DNA from: an uncultured Collinsella sp.
GTDB taxonomy: Bacteria > Actinomycetota > Coriobacteriia > Coriobacteriales > Coriobacteriaceae
DNA: 41,370 nucleotides
Reading direction: 5' to 3'
Assembly: GCA_900541675.1 (NCBI GenBank)
Contig: UQKU01000019.1
Span: forward strand, 1 to 41,370
The notes beneath the pieces were generated by a model. It worked only from the letters and a program-made list of their open reading frames with translations, ran no database searches and had not been told where the DNA came from. The position numbers were made by a program, and so were the translations under genes. Positions 15,517 to 23,050 of this stretch are shown here, piece by piece (the stretch's first letter is position 1; every line of letters starts with the position of its first letter).

Positions 15517-16476
15517 ATGAGCTACAAGACCGTTTGTGTTGCCGGTGGCGGCGTGTTGGGAAGCCAGATTGCCTTTCAGGCTGCCTACTGCGGCTTTGAT
15601 GTGACGATCTGGCTGCGCAGCGAGGGCAGCATCGGTCGCACTCAGCCCAAGATCGATCATGTGCGCGAGGAGTACATCGCGGCAATCGAGGGCATGGCGG
15701 ATGGCACAGGCGAGTGGTGCGCCGGTATCGCCGATAGTGGCCAGCCCTTCGACAAGGAGGCGGCACTCGCCGCCGTCGAGCGTGCTTACTCCACGCTCAA
15801 GCTGGAGCTCGATCTTGCCAAGGCAGTGGCCGACGCCGATTTGGTCATCGAGTCTATGGCCGAGGACACCCAGGCAAAGATCGACTTCTACAAAAAGCTC
15901 GCCCCGGTTCTCCCGCAAAAGACCGTCGTCGTGACGAACTCCTCTACGCTGCTGCCGAGCACCTTTGCCAAGTACACTGGTCGCCCCGAGAAGTACCTGT
16001 CGCTGCACTTTGCCAACTCCATCTGGAAGAACAACATGACCGAGGTCATGGCGCAGGACCAAACCGACAAGTGCTACTTCGACGAGCTCGTCGACTTCGC
16101 CAACGACATTCGCATGCTTGCCCTGCCCGTCAACAAGGAAAAGAACGGCTACCTGCTCAATTCCATGCTGGTGCCATGGCTGCTTTCGGGCCTCGACCTG
16201 TATGTCTCGGGCGTGAGCGATCCCAAGAGCATCGACCTCGCATGGACGCGTGGCACCGGCGCCCCCAAGGGTCCGTTCCGCGTATTCGACACCGTGGGCA
16301 TCCAGACGGCGTACAACATCGTCATGCAGTACCAAAAGGTTCCGGGTCTGGTGAGCCCGTTGCTCAAAAAGATGATGATGCCCTACAACTTTAAGGCCAT
16401 GGCATCCGTCCTCAAGCAGATGCTCGACGAAGGCAAGCTGGGCGAAAGCTCGGGCGAGGGCTTCTTCAAGTACTAA
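15517..16476 (+). CDS. 3-hydroxyacyl-CoA dehydrogenase family protein
   Basis: The 319-residue protein begins with a Rossmann NAD-binding motif (VCVAGGGVLGSQIA, glycines 10, 12 and 15). It has the central NSS motif (141-143), the catalytic His164 in SLHFAN paired with Glu177 in TEVM, and the helical C-terminal dimerisation domain. This is the size and layout of 3-hydroxybutyryl-CoA dehydrogenases, which oxidise L-3-hydroxyacyl-CoA with NAD or run in reverse in butyrate-type fermentation. The usual HFFNP is HFANS here, so the preferred acyl chain may differ. It is alone in its transcription unit with GAGAGG as ribosome site. The nearby activase fusion also belongs to acyl-CoA chemistry, but a terminator separates them. 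Confidence 0.85.
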   Translation: MSYKTVCVAGGGVLGSQIAFQAAYCGFDVTIWLRSEGSIGRTQPKIDHVREEYIAAIEGMADGTGEWCAGIADSGQPFDKEAALAAVERAYSTLKLELDLAKAVADADLVIESMAEDTQAKIDFYKKLAPVLPQKTVVVTNSSTLLPSTFAKYTGRPEKYLSLHFANSIWKNNMTEVMAQDQTDKCYFDELVDFANDIRMLALPVNKEKNGYLLNSMLVPWLLSGLDLYVSGVSDPKSIDLAWTRGTGAPKGPFRVFDTVGIQTAYNIVMQYQKVPGLVSPLLKKMMMPYNFKAMASVLKQMLDEGKLGESSGEGFFKY

Positions 16477-16479
16477 AAA

Positions 16480-16512
16480 ATGATCCCTCGGGGACGGAGG
16501 AAAACGGATCAT
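16480..16512 (+). terminator. Stem-loop of the GGGAC-core family, copy C, after the dehydrogenase gene
   Basis: ATGATCC (16480-16486) pairs with GGATCAT (16506-16512), with CGGGGACGGAGG in the loop. It starts four bases after the stop codon, a position that suits a terminator, but no T-run follows. Confidence 0.5.
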
Positions 16513-16658
16513 CGCATTCCTGCGTCCTCTGTGCATCTTGCGGCTAACAGCTCCGGCTGCCTCGAGCCTAAGCTAGCCTTAAGAGGCGTTTGTTAAGCTT
16601 CGAGTCATAATTGGACAGAGCTTGGCAAGTGCCCTGGAATATGAAGGAAACGGCAGCG

Positions 16659-16841
16659 ATGGAATTCTTCGATGGTGACGACATGGGATCGAGTAGCGAA
16701 GACGGCTGCGACGAAACTGCCCCGTTTGTCAAAGTCGACCCCTTTGGCACCGATACCCTGAGCTGCTATGTGCGCTTTGCAACATCCCGCGCCGGCATCA
16801 CTCCACGTCAAACTCCACGCGATCGAGTTCGGGCACGTTGA
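16659..16841 (+). CDS. Short acidic hypothetical ORF, possibly a truncated gene
   Basis: A 60-codon frame starting MEFFDGDDMGSSSEDG, with AAGGAAA eight bases upstream. The first 45 residues look protein-like (acidic start, then FVKVDPFGTDTLSCYVRF). The last 14 are read antisense through the 3' end of the DUF389 gene and look meaningless. It may be the beginning of a gene whose remainder was lost, or not be coding at all. I do not recognise it. Apart from this frame and copy C of the stem-loop family I see nothing in 16477-16797. Confidence 0.25.
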   Translation: MEFFDGDDMGSSSEDGCDETAPFVKVDPFGTDTLSCYVRFATSRAGITPRQTPRDRVRAR

Positions 16842-17937
16842 GGTCGATGAGCTTGCGGGCAACGCGGCGGTCGTGCGCCCCGAGTGCCTCGCTTGTCGTC
16901 ACGTGAGCGACAACCTCGCGCTCGACAAGGCCCTCCTTGTCGCCTTCGGTAGCCGAAGTCTCGACGGCGACGGTGTAATCCTTAAAGCCCGGCAGCACCG
17001 CGGCAAGTTCGCGCGTAGTTTTGGTGACGCCGTAGCCGTCCTGCACGCCGGCCTGCGCCGAGCCAATGGACCCCGCGGTCATAACGATGCAGGGGATGGC
17101 AAAGATCACCGTACCCACGATGATGCGGCGGCGCACCTTGTGCGACAGCTCATCGACCTCGGCATTTTCCTCAGCGGTCACAATGCCGTCGCCGTTGAGG
17201 TCGCGCTTGAGCGGTACACGTAAAAGAAGCAATACGGCTTCGGCAGCCAGTGCGATAAAGACGACATTGATGCCAAACTCGTAGAGGGCCGAGAGGAACA
17301 GCGACCCGCTCGCGATGGCAATGCCGTAACCCGCCGCGCACAGGGGCGGCATGAGTGCGGTCGCCACGGCTACGCCGGCAATGAGCGTCGAAGGCTCCTG
17401 GTCGCGCGAGTTACCCAGCCCGCCCGCAAAGCCGCCCGCGAGCGCGACGGCAAGGTCCCATACGGTGGGTGTCGAGTTATCGATGATGGCGGCCGTGGTG
17501 GTGCCAAGGGGCGAGAGCTTAAAATACAGCGTGGAAGTGATCAGGCAAAGGACCATCTGCAGCGCGAGGCCGGCAATTGCCTCGAGGGTAATCTCGCGGT
17601 CGAGCGTGGCGATGCCGTATGCCATGGCAAGGACCGAGCCCATGAGCGGGCAGATGAGCATGGCGCCCACAATGGCGATGTCCGAATCGATATCGAGGCC
17701 GACACTCGCGATCAGCATGGCGATAATGAGGATGCACAGGTGCGAGCCGGTCAGGCGCGCCCCGTTTACAAAGCGCTTACGAATTACGTGATAGGGGGCG
17801 CGACCCTCGCGAATGTTGAATGCGCGCCTCAGGAAGCGGCCGGCGTTCTCCATGACCTCGCTATAGGCAGGGCGGATGCCGTGGCGCCGGTGATGGCGCT
17901 CGCGCAGTCGCTTGAGCTGCTGGTTATCGAGTTTCAT
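16798..17937 (-). CDS. DUF389 family membrane protein with an EF-hand-like loop
   Basis: The 379-residue protein has a basic N-terminal region (1-60) and then six or so hydrophobic segments with the DUF389 core (GAMLICPLMG, GVAVATALMPPLCAAG). The segment LKRDLNGDGIVTAEE follows, then another membrane segment and a soluble C-terminal domain. The loop DLNGDGIVTAEE (residues 246-257) matches the calcium-binding EF-hand pattern, with Asp, Asn and Asp at positions 1, 3 and 5 and Glu at 12. DUF389 proteins have no established function. I start at ATG 17937 with GAGGTG before it; the in-frame ATG at 17967 has no ribosome site. The gene stands alone. Confidence 0.82.
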   Translation of the reverse strand: MKLDNQQLKRLRERHHRRHGIRPAYSEVMENAGRFLRRAFNIREGRAPYHVIRKRFVNGARLTGSHLCILIIAMLIASVGLDIDSDIAIVGAMLICPLMGSVLAMAYGIATLDREITLEAIAGLALQMVLCLITSTLYFKLSPLGTTTAAIIDNSTPTVWDLAVALAGGFAGGLGNSRDQEPSTLIAGVAVATALMPPLCAAGYGIAIASGSLFLSALYEFGINVVFIALAAEAVLLLLRVPLKRDLNGDGIVTAEENAEVDELSHKVRRRIIVGTVIFAIPCIVMTAGSIGSAQAGVQDGYGVTKTTRELAAVLPGFKDYTVAVETSATEGDKEGLVEREVVAHVTTSEALGAHDRRVARKLIDLNVPELDRVEFDVE

Positions 17938-18095
17938 GTTCACCTCGCTTCGCCGCGGGCTATGCATCGCGCCCGCTGTCTCTACTCTACACCGCGGCAG
18001 GCGGGGTGGTCATCTTGACGTGAAACTTAGACGAGTAGGTAAAGGGGGCGCGTCAAATGAGGTTGAAGCCGAGGGTTTCGGCAGATACAAAAAAA

Positions 18096-18128
18096 AGCGC
18101 GGGGCCGGATGGTCTCCGACCCCGCGCT
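18096..18128 (-). terminator. Rho-independent terminator of the OPT gene
   Basis: Arms 18096-18108 and 18116-18128 pair over 13 bp with one mismatch. On the minus strand a run of eight T follows, because the plus strand shows AAAAAAAA just left of 18096. It lies 26 bases past the OPT stop codon. Confidence 0.9.
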
Positions 18129-18153
18129 CTGCACGGGTACGTTGTTGTTGGGT

Positions 18154-19857
18154 TTAGCCCAGCAGACTCAATCCCACGGAGACAAACGCCAGGATAACGC
18201 CGACGATGGACTCGCCGCCCAGCAGGCCGCTGGCAACGACCAGGCCCTGCTCCTGGAAGGCGGCATCCTTGGCAGCCTTCTCCTCGTCCGAAAGGCCTGC
18301 CTCGGCGTCGCGGTGTGCGGCCCACTTGTCGTAGGCGAGCTTGACGCAGGAGCCCAAGAAGGCCGTGAGCGACATGTAGAACGGCAGGTACACGCCCAGA
18401 CCGATCATCATGGCCGGAATGCCGAGCCAGTACATGACGATGCCGGCGATAAAGCCGCCCGCAAACCACGGCACGCTCGGGATGCCCGAGACCATGGTGG
18501 CGACCACGCTTGCCTGCGCGGCCACAAAGCTCTTGTCGGGGCCGAAGGCGTCCGGACCATAGGCGGTGACGAGCGCGACCATGACGGCGGCAGCGACCAG
18601 GGCGCCCACGATGCCGCCAATGGCCTGGCCGACCCACTGTGCACGCGGGTTGGTACCCAGTACGGCTCCGGCCTTAAAGTCGTTCATGACGTCGCCCGCA
18701 AGGCCGCACGCCACGGCCACGATGCCGGCGATAAAGAACAGCTTGACCTGTGCGAGCTGCGCGAAGGCTGCCACGATGAGCATGACGATGAGGCCAAAGA
18801 TCTCCATAGGGTCGATACCCGTCTGGCCGCAGCTCTGCGCACTCATGATGGTGGTGACAAAGGTGAACAGCGTGACGATGACGGCCGGGACAGGACCGAG
18901 GTCGAGCGCGATGGCAACGATCACGGCGATGGCGGCGGTGCCCAGGCCGATGATGCCGGCGTCGAGCTTAAGCGAGCCCGAGATGAGCGATTGCTCGTCG
19001 GTGTCGGTGGAGCTGTCGGCGGCGAGGCCGCGGACGATACCGGCGACCTGCGGCAGGATGTCCTTAAGGACGACGGCGACGCCAAAGCCCATCATAAGGC
19101 CCATACCGAGGGACTTGACGATACCCTGCGCGGTCACAACATCGAACAGGCCGGCAGCGGTGCCGCCGACGATGATGCCAAAATTGCCCAGCAGCGCGCC
19201 GGCAAACCAGAACGCGACGGGGGCGAAGCCCACCAAAAAGCCGATGGACAGCAACATGGGCGAGTTGTAGATGGCAAAGGTCACGCCGGGGATGTTGAGC
19301 GTGCACAGCATGCTGGGCACCACGCCCAGGGCGTCGCGCAGCACGCTGTAGATGCCTGCGATGGCCATGGAGCCAAAGAGCTGCTTGCCGGTCTTGCCGC
19401 CGGCCTCGGTCGCGCGTAGGGTCTGAGCTGCGGCGTTGCCGGTGGGGAACTCCAGCGCGGCGTCCACGATAAAGTGACGGTGGATGAGTGCCGTGGCCAG
19501 TAGGCCCAGGATAGTGCCGGCGAGTGCCACGATAAACATGTCGAGCCAACTGATCTGGTCGGCATAGCCCAGCATCCAGGCGCCCGGGATGGTAAACGCC
19601 AGACCGCCGGCGACCATGGCGCCTGCGGACATGATGGTGTGGGTGACGTTGGCCTCGTTGAGGCTAGCGTTGCCCATGAGCTTCAGGAAGAACAGCGAAA
19701 TGACGGCAGCGAAAATGATCGGCCAGGGGAGGGCGCCCATCTTGAGGGCCGTGTAGGCCGAGCTTGCCGTGATAATCACGCAGCCAAGGACGCCGATGAC
19801 GACGCCGCGCAGCGTGAGTTGACCGCGCATCGAGGTGCGGTTCGAGGGATTGCTCAT
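18154..19857 (-). CDS. OPT family oligopeptide transporter
   Basis: A 567-residue, very hydrophobic protein with about fourteen membrane segments. It carries the OPT family features: an N-terminal LTLRGVVIGVLGCVIITASS, the segment FPTGNAAAQTLRA (near residue 158), GFLVGFAPVAFWFAGALLG (near 205), and a second half that repeats the layout of the first. OPT transporters take up small peptides or metal-chelator complexes using the proton gradient; the substrate is unknown here. The start at ATG 19857 has AAAGGAG before it, and the in-frame start at 19893 has no ribosome site. It is a single-gene unit, divergent from coaX. Confidence 0.88.
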   Translation of the reverse strand: MSNPSNRTSMRGQLTLRGVVIGVLGCVIITASSAYTALKMGALPWPIIFAAVISLFFLKLMGNASLNEANVTHTIMSAGAMVAGGLAFTIPGAWMLGYADQISWLDMFIVALAGTILGLLATALIHRHFIVDAALEFPTGNAAAQTLRATEAGGKTGKQLFGSMAIAGIYSVLRDALGVVPSMLCTLNIPGVTFAIYNSPMLLSIGFLVGFAPVAFWFAGALLGNFGIIVGGTAAGLFDVVTAQGIVKSLGMGLMMGFGVAVVLKDILPQVAGIVRGLAADSSTDTDEQSLISGSLKLDAGIIGLGTAAIAVIVAIALDLGPVPAVIVTLFTFVTTIMSAQSCGQTGIDPMEIFGLIVMLIVAAFAQLAQVKLFFIAGIVAVACGLAGDVMNDFKAGAVLGTNPRAQWVGQAIGGIVGALVAAAVMVALVTAYGPDAFGPDKSFVAAQASVVATMVSGIPSVPWFAGGFIAGIVMYWLGIPAMMIGLGVYLPFYMSLTAFLGSCVKLAYDKWAAHRDAEAGLSDEEKAAKDAAFQEQGLVVASGLLGGESIVGVILAFVSVGLSLLG

Positions 19858-19983
19858 ATAGAACTCCTTTGCGTATATCCGCTTCCCCCGCAAGCGCCGC
19901 TACGGATACGGCGCGGGAAGTCGGGTTACCAAGGGCCGACGCGTGAGCTCACGTACGACCGCGCATCAGTATAGCCGCAAGGT

Positions 19984-20012
19984 AGTCAATTTGGGACGGG
20001 GCTTTTTAGCTG
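19984..20012 (+). repeat. 29-bp repeat, left copy (GGGACGGGG core, member J)
   Basis: The 29 bases at 19984-20012 occur again as an exact reverse complement at 21555-21583. The core is TTTGGGACGGGGCTTTTTAG. This copy has lost the pairing stem that the other copy keeps. Together the two flank coaX and the deaminase gene. Confidence 0.75.
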
Positions 20013-20059
20013 GTTTGGGTAGGCGATATACTGCTGGGCAGACGAAAGGAGCGCCGACG

Positions 20060-20911
20060 ATGCTTAATGGGTGCGCATATATATTGACGGTCGACGTGGG
20101 CAACACATTCATTCGCTTTGGCCTGTTTGCCGAGGATTCGGCCGCGGCGCAGGAATGCCCGCTTGCGACGTGCGAGATCACGACGCCGTCGAGCATCACA
20201 GCCGACGAGGCGCGCATGAGGCTCACGCAGGTCATGGGCGCTCTGTCAGCCGATGCGGGCATGCCGGGCGTGCTCGTTCCCGCAGCCGCAGTGCTGAGCT
20301 GCGTAGTGCCGGCGCTCGAGCGCCCGTGGAAGGCGGCGCTTTCCCGCACCTGCACGGGGCGCGTGCTCACCGTGGGGCCGGGCCTCAAGACCGGTATGCC
20401 CGTGCACTACGACGATCCAGCAGAGATCGGTCCCGACCGCATCGCCGACGCCGTGGCGGCCCGTGCCGTCTACGGCTCTCCGTGCATCGTGATCGATCTG
20501 GGCACTACGACCAATATCGAGGTCATCGATGCGCATGGAACCTTTGTCGGCGGCGTTATCGCGCCGGGTCTGGCGCTTGGCGCCCGCTCGCTTTCGGCCG
20601 CTGCGGCGCGCCTGCCGCAGGTCGAGCCCTCGGCACCCACGCATGTGATCGGTCGCAACACGCGCGAGGCCATGCGCTCGGGCGTGGTCTTGGGCGAGGT
20701 GGCCCGCATCGACGGCATGCTCGACATGGTGCTTGCCGAGATGCGCTCGACCAAGGCGGCGGGGGAGGGCAGCGTGCCCATCGTCATCACCGGCGACGAT
20801 GCCGAGGCGCTCGCGGCGTTGGTCGGCCACAGCCTGACGGTCGATGACGCGTTGACGCTTCGCGGCCTGGCCGAGCTCTACCACATCAATCAAAAGCCCC
20901 GTCGCGCGTAG
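20060..20911 (+). CDS. coaX: Type III pantothenate kinase
   Basis: The 283-residue protein has the ASKHA-fold motifs of CoaX: the phosphate-binding DVGNTFIRFG (residues 12-21), the pantothenate-site GPDRIADAVAAR, the second phosphate loop VIDLGTTTNIEVID and the GGVIAPGL segment. It phosphorylates pantothenate in the first step of coenzyme A synthesis, needs a monovalent cation and is not inhibited by CoA. It supplies the cofactor used by the acyl-CoA enzymes in this window. ATG 20060 follows GAAAGGA at 20044-20050; the longer frame from 19943 runs through the 29-bp repeat. A GC-rich hairpin overlaps the stop codon. Confidence 0.92.
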   Translation: MLNGCAYILTVDVGNTFIRFGLFAEDSAAAQECPLATCEITTPSSITADEARMRLTQVMGALSADAGMPGVLVPAAAVLSCVVPALERPWKAALSRTCTGRVLTVGPGLKTGMPVHYDDPAEIGPDRIADAVAARAVYGSPCIVIDLGTTTNIEVIDAHGTFVGGVIAPGLALGARSLSAAAARLPQVEPSAPTHVIGRNTREAMRSGVVLGEVARIDGMLDMVLAEMRSTKAAGEGSVPIVITGDDAEALAALVGHSLTVDDALTLRGLAELYHINQKPRRA

Positions 20912-20921
20912 CGATGGGGGC
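20896..20921 (+). terminator. Hairpin overlapping the coaX stop codon
   Basis: GCCCCGTCGC (20896-20905) pairs with GCGATGGGGGC (20911-20921) around the stop codon, with one G-T pair and a bulge. There is no T-run after it, so it may weaken rather than end transcription. A TACAAT box at 20954-20959 could start a new transcript for the deaminase gene. Confidence 0.4.
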
Positions 20922-20994
20922 GGTGGGACAAAAACGTCTCCACCTTCCACCTGCTACAATGGGTCAAACTAATGCGATTTCGGAGGTGTCTGCC

Positions 20995-21519
20995 ATGTCG
21001 GACGATCTTCATCAAACCACGTCGGGAAAGCGCCGCGACGTTATTAGCTGGGACGAGTTCTTTATGAGCGTGGCCATCGCCGCGCAGCGCCGCAGCAAGG
21101 ACCCCAACACGCAGGTGGGCGCGTGCATCGCCAGCACCAACCACCGCATCCTTTCGGTGGGCTACAACGGTACGCCCTCGGCACTCAACGATGACTTTTT
21201 CCCGTGGGGCACGAGCGATGACCCGCTGCAGGACAAGCATAACTACGTAGTCCATGCCGAGGCCAACGCCGTGCTCAACTACCGCGGCTCGCTCAAAGAC
21301 CTTGAGGGTTCCACGGTCTACGTCACGCTGTTCCCGTGCCATGACTGCGCCAAGATCCTGGCGCAGGTGGGCGTGGGCGAGGTTGTCTACCTGGACAATA
21401 AGTACGCCGACACCGACGACGGCCGCATCAGTCGCCGCATTCTCGACTCCTGCGGCATCAGCTACCGCCAGGTTATCGTCGATGTCCACATCGGCACCGG
21501 GGAACAAACTCGGCAGTAG
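20995..21519 (+). CDS. Deoxycytidylate deaminase (dCMP deaminase/ComEB family)
   Basis: The 174-residue protein has the zinc-dependent cytidine deaminase motifs HAEANAVLN (His87, catalytic Glu89) and PCHDC (Cys115, Cys118), plus DPNTQVGACI near the N-terminus and VGYNGTP, as in dCMP deaminases. The reaction dCMP to dUMP feeds thymidylate synthesis; ComEB proteins of Firmicutes belong to the same family. The N-terminal 14 residues are extra and polar. I start at ATG 20995, which follows GGAGGTG at 20981-20987. A TACAAT box at 20954-20959 is a plausible -10 for its own promoter. The 29-bp repeat lies 35 bases beyond the stop. Confidence 0.9.
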   Translation: MSDDLHQTTSGKRRDVISWDEFFMSVAIAAQRRSKDPNTQVGACIASTNHRILSVGYNGTPSALNDDFFPWGTSDDPLQDKHNYVVHAEANAVLNYRGSLKDLEGSTVYVTLFPCHDCAKILAQVGVGEVVYLDNKYADTDDGRISRRILDSCGISYRQVIVDVHIGTGEQTRQ

Positions 21520-21552
21520 CGGCAGCGTGTGCTAGCGCCGGGCGTCGGCAAA

Positions 21553-21585
21553 AGCAGCTAAAAAGCCCCGTCCCAAATTGACTGC
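21553..21585 (-). repeat. 29-bp repeat, right copy (GGGAC-core family, member I)
   Basis: The exact reverse complement of 19984-20012 lies at 21555-21583. Here the ends AGCAG and CTGCT form a short stem around the GGGACGGGG core, which is the pattern of the stem-loop family in this window. Confidence 0.75.
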
Positions 21586-21694
21586 TCGTGAAAGTCGTGT
21601 CCGCGCGCATGGACGGCTCGTGAGCGGGTACATGGCTGTAGTAACATAGCTCTGTCCGCGGGCGCGCCCGCGTTATTGTGAGAAAGGAGCCCCT

Positions 21695-21973
21695 GTGGCT
21701 GTTAACGAAGAGCTGCTTAAGAAGGTTCTTGAGGAGATCCGCCCCAACCTGCAGGCTGACGGCGGCGATATGGAGTATGTGGGCGTCGACGACGAGGGCG
21801 TCGTCCAGCTTGAGCTTCAGGGTGCCTGCGCCGGCTGCCCTATGAGCGCACTGACCCTGTCCATGGGTATCGAGCGTATTCTCAAGGAGCACGTACCCGG
21901 CGTTACCCGTGTCGAGCAGGTCAATGCCTCCGGCGATGCCGAGGACCTGTACGACGAGTATGCGCCGTTCTAA
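21695..21973 (+). CDS. NifU C-terminal domain protein (Nfu-type Fe-S scaffold or carrier)
   Basis: A 92-residue stand-alone NifU-C domain with VLEEIRPNLQADGGDMEYV and the cluster-binding pair Cys45-x2-Cys48 in GACAGCPMSALTL. These proteins dimerise around a [4Fe-4S] cluster and pass it to apo-enzymes. The start is GTG 21695 with AAAGGAG upstream. The C-terminus (DAEDLYDEYAPF) is acidic. It precedes lgt, from which a leaky hairpin (22019-22057) separates it. The nearby activase fusion with its predicted Fe-S clusters is one of many possible clients. Confidence 0.9.
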   Translation: MAVNEELLKKVLEEIRPNLQADGGDMEYVGVDDEGVVQLELQGACAGCPMSALTLSMGIERILKEHVPGVTRVEQVNASGDAEDLYDEYAPF

Positions 21974-22018
21974 GAAGCGAAAGCTGCGGGCGATGTGCTC
22001 CGCATAGACGTCACGCCC

Positions 22019-22057
22019 AAATGTGCGGCTGCGAGCGAAAGGCCCGCGGCCGCATTT
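22019..22057 (+). terminator. GC-rich hairpin between the nfu-type gene and lgt
   Basis: AAATG..CGGC..GCG..GC (22019-22036) pairs with 22041-22057 with a two-base bulge and two mismatches. It ends in ATTTGT without a real T-run, so termination may be partial. Confidence 0.4.
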
Positions 22058-22082
22058 GTATGTAGGGAGCAGGGGGACCGAT

Positions 22083-22904
22083 ATGCTCAACGACCTCTAC
22101 CATATGCTTGATCCCGTCGCCATTTCGGCGGGGCCCATCACCATCTACTGGTACGGCTTGGCCTATGTGGTCGGAGCTCTGCTCACGGCGGTCGTCATGT
22201 ATCGCACGCAGCGTCGCTGGGGTTTCGACATTACGGTTGACGACCTGACGAGTGTCGTGGTCGGTGCGGTCTTTGGCCTTATCATTGGCGCCCGTCTGTT
22301 CTACGTCATCTTTTACGGTGACGGCTACTACTGGGCGCATCCGCTCGAGATCTTTGCCACCAACGAGGGCGGCATGAGTTTTCATGGCGGCCTGGCGGGC
22401 GGCATCATCGGCGGCGTGCTCGTGTGTCGCATGTACAAGCTCGATGCCTGGACTATCGCCGACCTTGCCGTTATCGGTGCTCCGCTGGCCCTGTGCCTGG
22501 GGCGCTGCGCCAACTTTGTCAACGGAGAGCTGTGGGGCAAGCCGACCGATTTGCCCTGGGGCGTGATCTTTGGCGGTACCGCGGGCGATATGCCGCGCCA
22601 TCCCTCCCAGCTCTACGAGGCATTCCTAGAGGGCATCGTGCTCTTCTGCATTCTGCAGGTGCTCAGCCGCAAAAAACCGCTGCTGCCCCAGGGCACGTTT
22701 ATGGGCGTGTTTGTGATGGGTTACGGCATCGTCCGCTTCCTCATTGAGTTTGTGCGCGTGCCCGATGCCCAGCTGGGCTATCTGCTGGGCGGCGTCATCA
22801 CCATGGGTCAGCTGCTGAGCCTGCCGCTCGTAATCGCAGGACTGGCGCTCATCATCTTCGCCCGACACCGCAATCGCCCCCAGCGCATCTACCTCGACGC
22901 CTAG
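22083..22904 (+). CDS. lgt: Prolipoprotein diacylglyceryl transferase
   Basis: A 273-residue membrane enzyme with about seven helices. It has the Lgt motifs GGMSFHGGLAGG (essential histidine at 101), the signature GRCANFVNGELWG (Arg141, Asn144, Glu149) and HPSQLYEA. It moves a diacylglyceryl group from phosphatidylglycerol to the lipobox cysteine of prolipoproteins. I start at ATG 22083 with AGGGAGCAGGGGG upstream; the longer frame from 22023 lies within the hairpin. It is followed by two stem-loops of the GGGAC-core family, facing opposite ways. Confidence 0.95.
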   Translation: MLNDLYHMLDPVAISAGPITIYWYGLAYVVGALLTAVVMYRTQRRWGFDITVDDLTSVVVGAVFGLIIGARLFYVIFYGDGYYWAHPLEIFATNEGGMSFHGGLAGGIIGGVLVCRMYKLDAWTIADLAVIGAPLALCLGRCANFVNGELWGKPTDLPWGVIFGGTAGDMPRHPSQLYEAFLEGIVLFCILQVLSRKKPLLPQGTFMGVFVMGYGIVRFLIEFVRVPDAQLGYLLGGVITMGQLLSLPLVIAGLALIIFARHRNRPQRIYLDA

Positions 22905-22914
22905 CCACCACATA

Positions 22915-22947
22915 CCACCACAAGGGGGACAGGCACCTTTGTGGTGG
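22915..22947 (+). terminator. Stem-loop of the GGGAC-core family, copy D, after lgt
   Basis: CCACCACAA (22915-22923) pairs with TTGTGGTGG (22939-22947). The loop carries GGGGGACAGGCACC and TTTT follows, so it can act as the lgt terminator. Confidence 0.7.
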
Positions 22948-22991
22948 TTTTGCCGGGCAACGATGACAGAACCGTAACGTTTCTCCAGATA

Positions 22992-23030
22992 AAACCTGCC
23001 AAAATAAACCTGTCCCTTTTTGGCAGGTTT
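22992..23030 (-). repeat. Stem-loop of the GGGAC-core family, copy E (inverted copy of F)
   Basis: Thirteen-base arms AAACCTGCCAAAA and TTTTGGCAGGTTT enclose a 13-base loop. The stretch 22986-23029 is the exact reverse complement of 27875-27918 (44 bases). It ends 20 bases before the GTG of the next gene and lies directly beside its AGAAAGG ribosome site. Confidence 0.8.
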
Positions 23031-23050
23031 CTAGAAAGGCTATTCGGACT

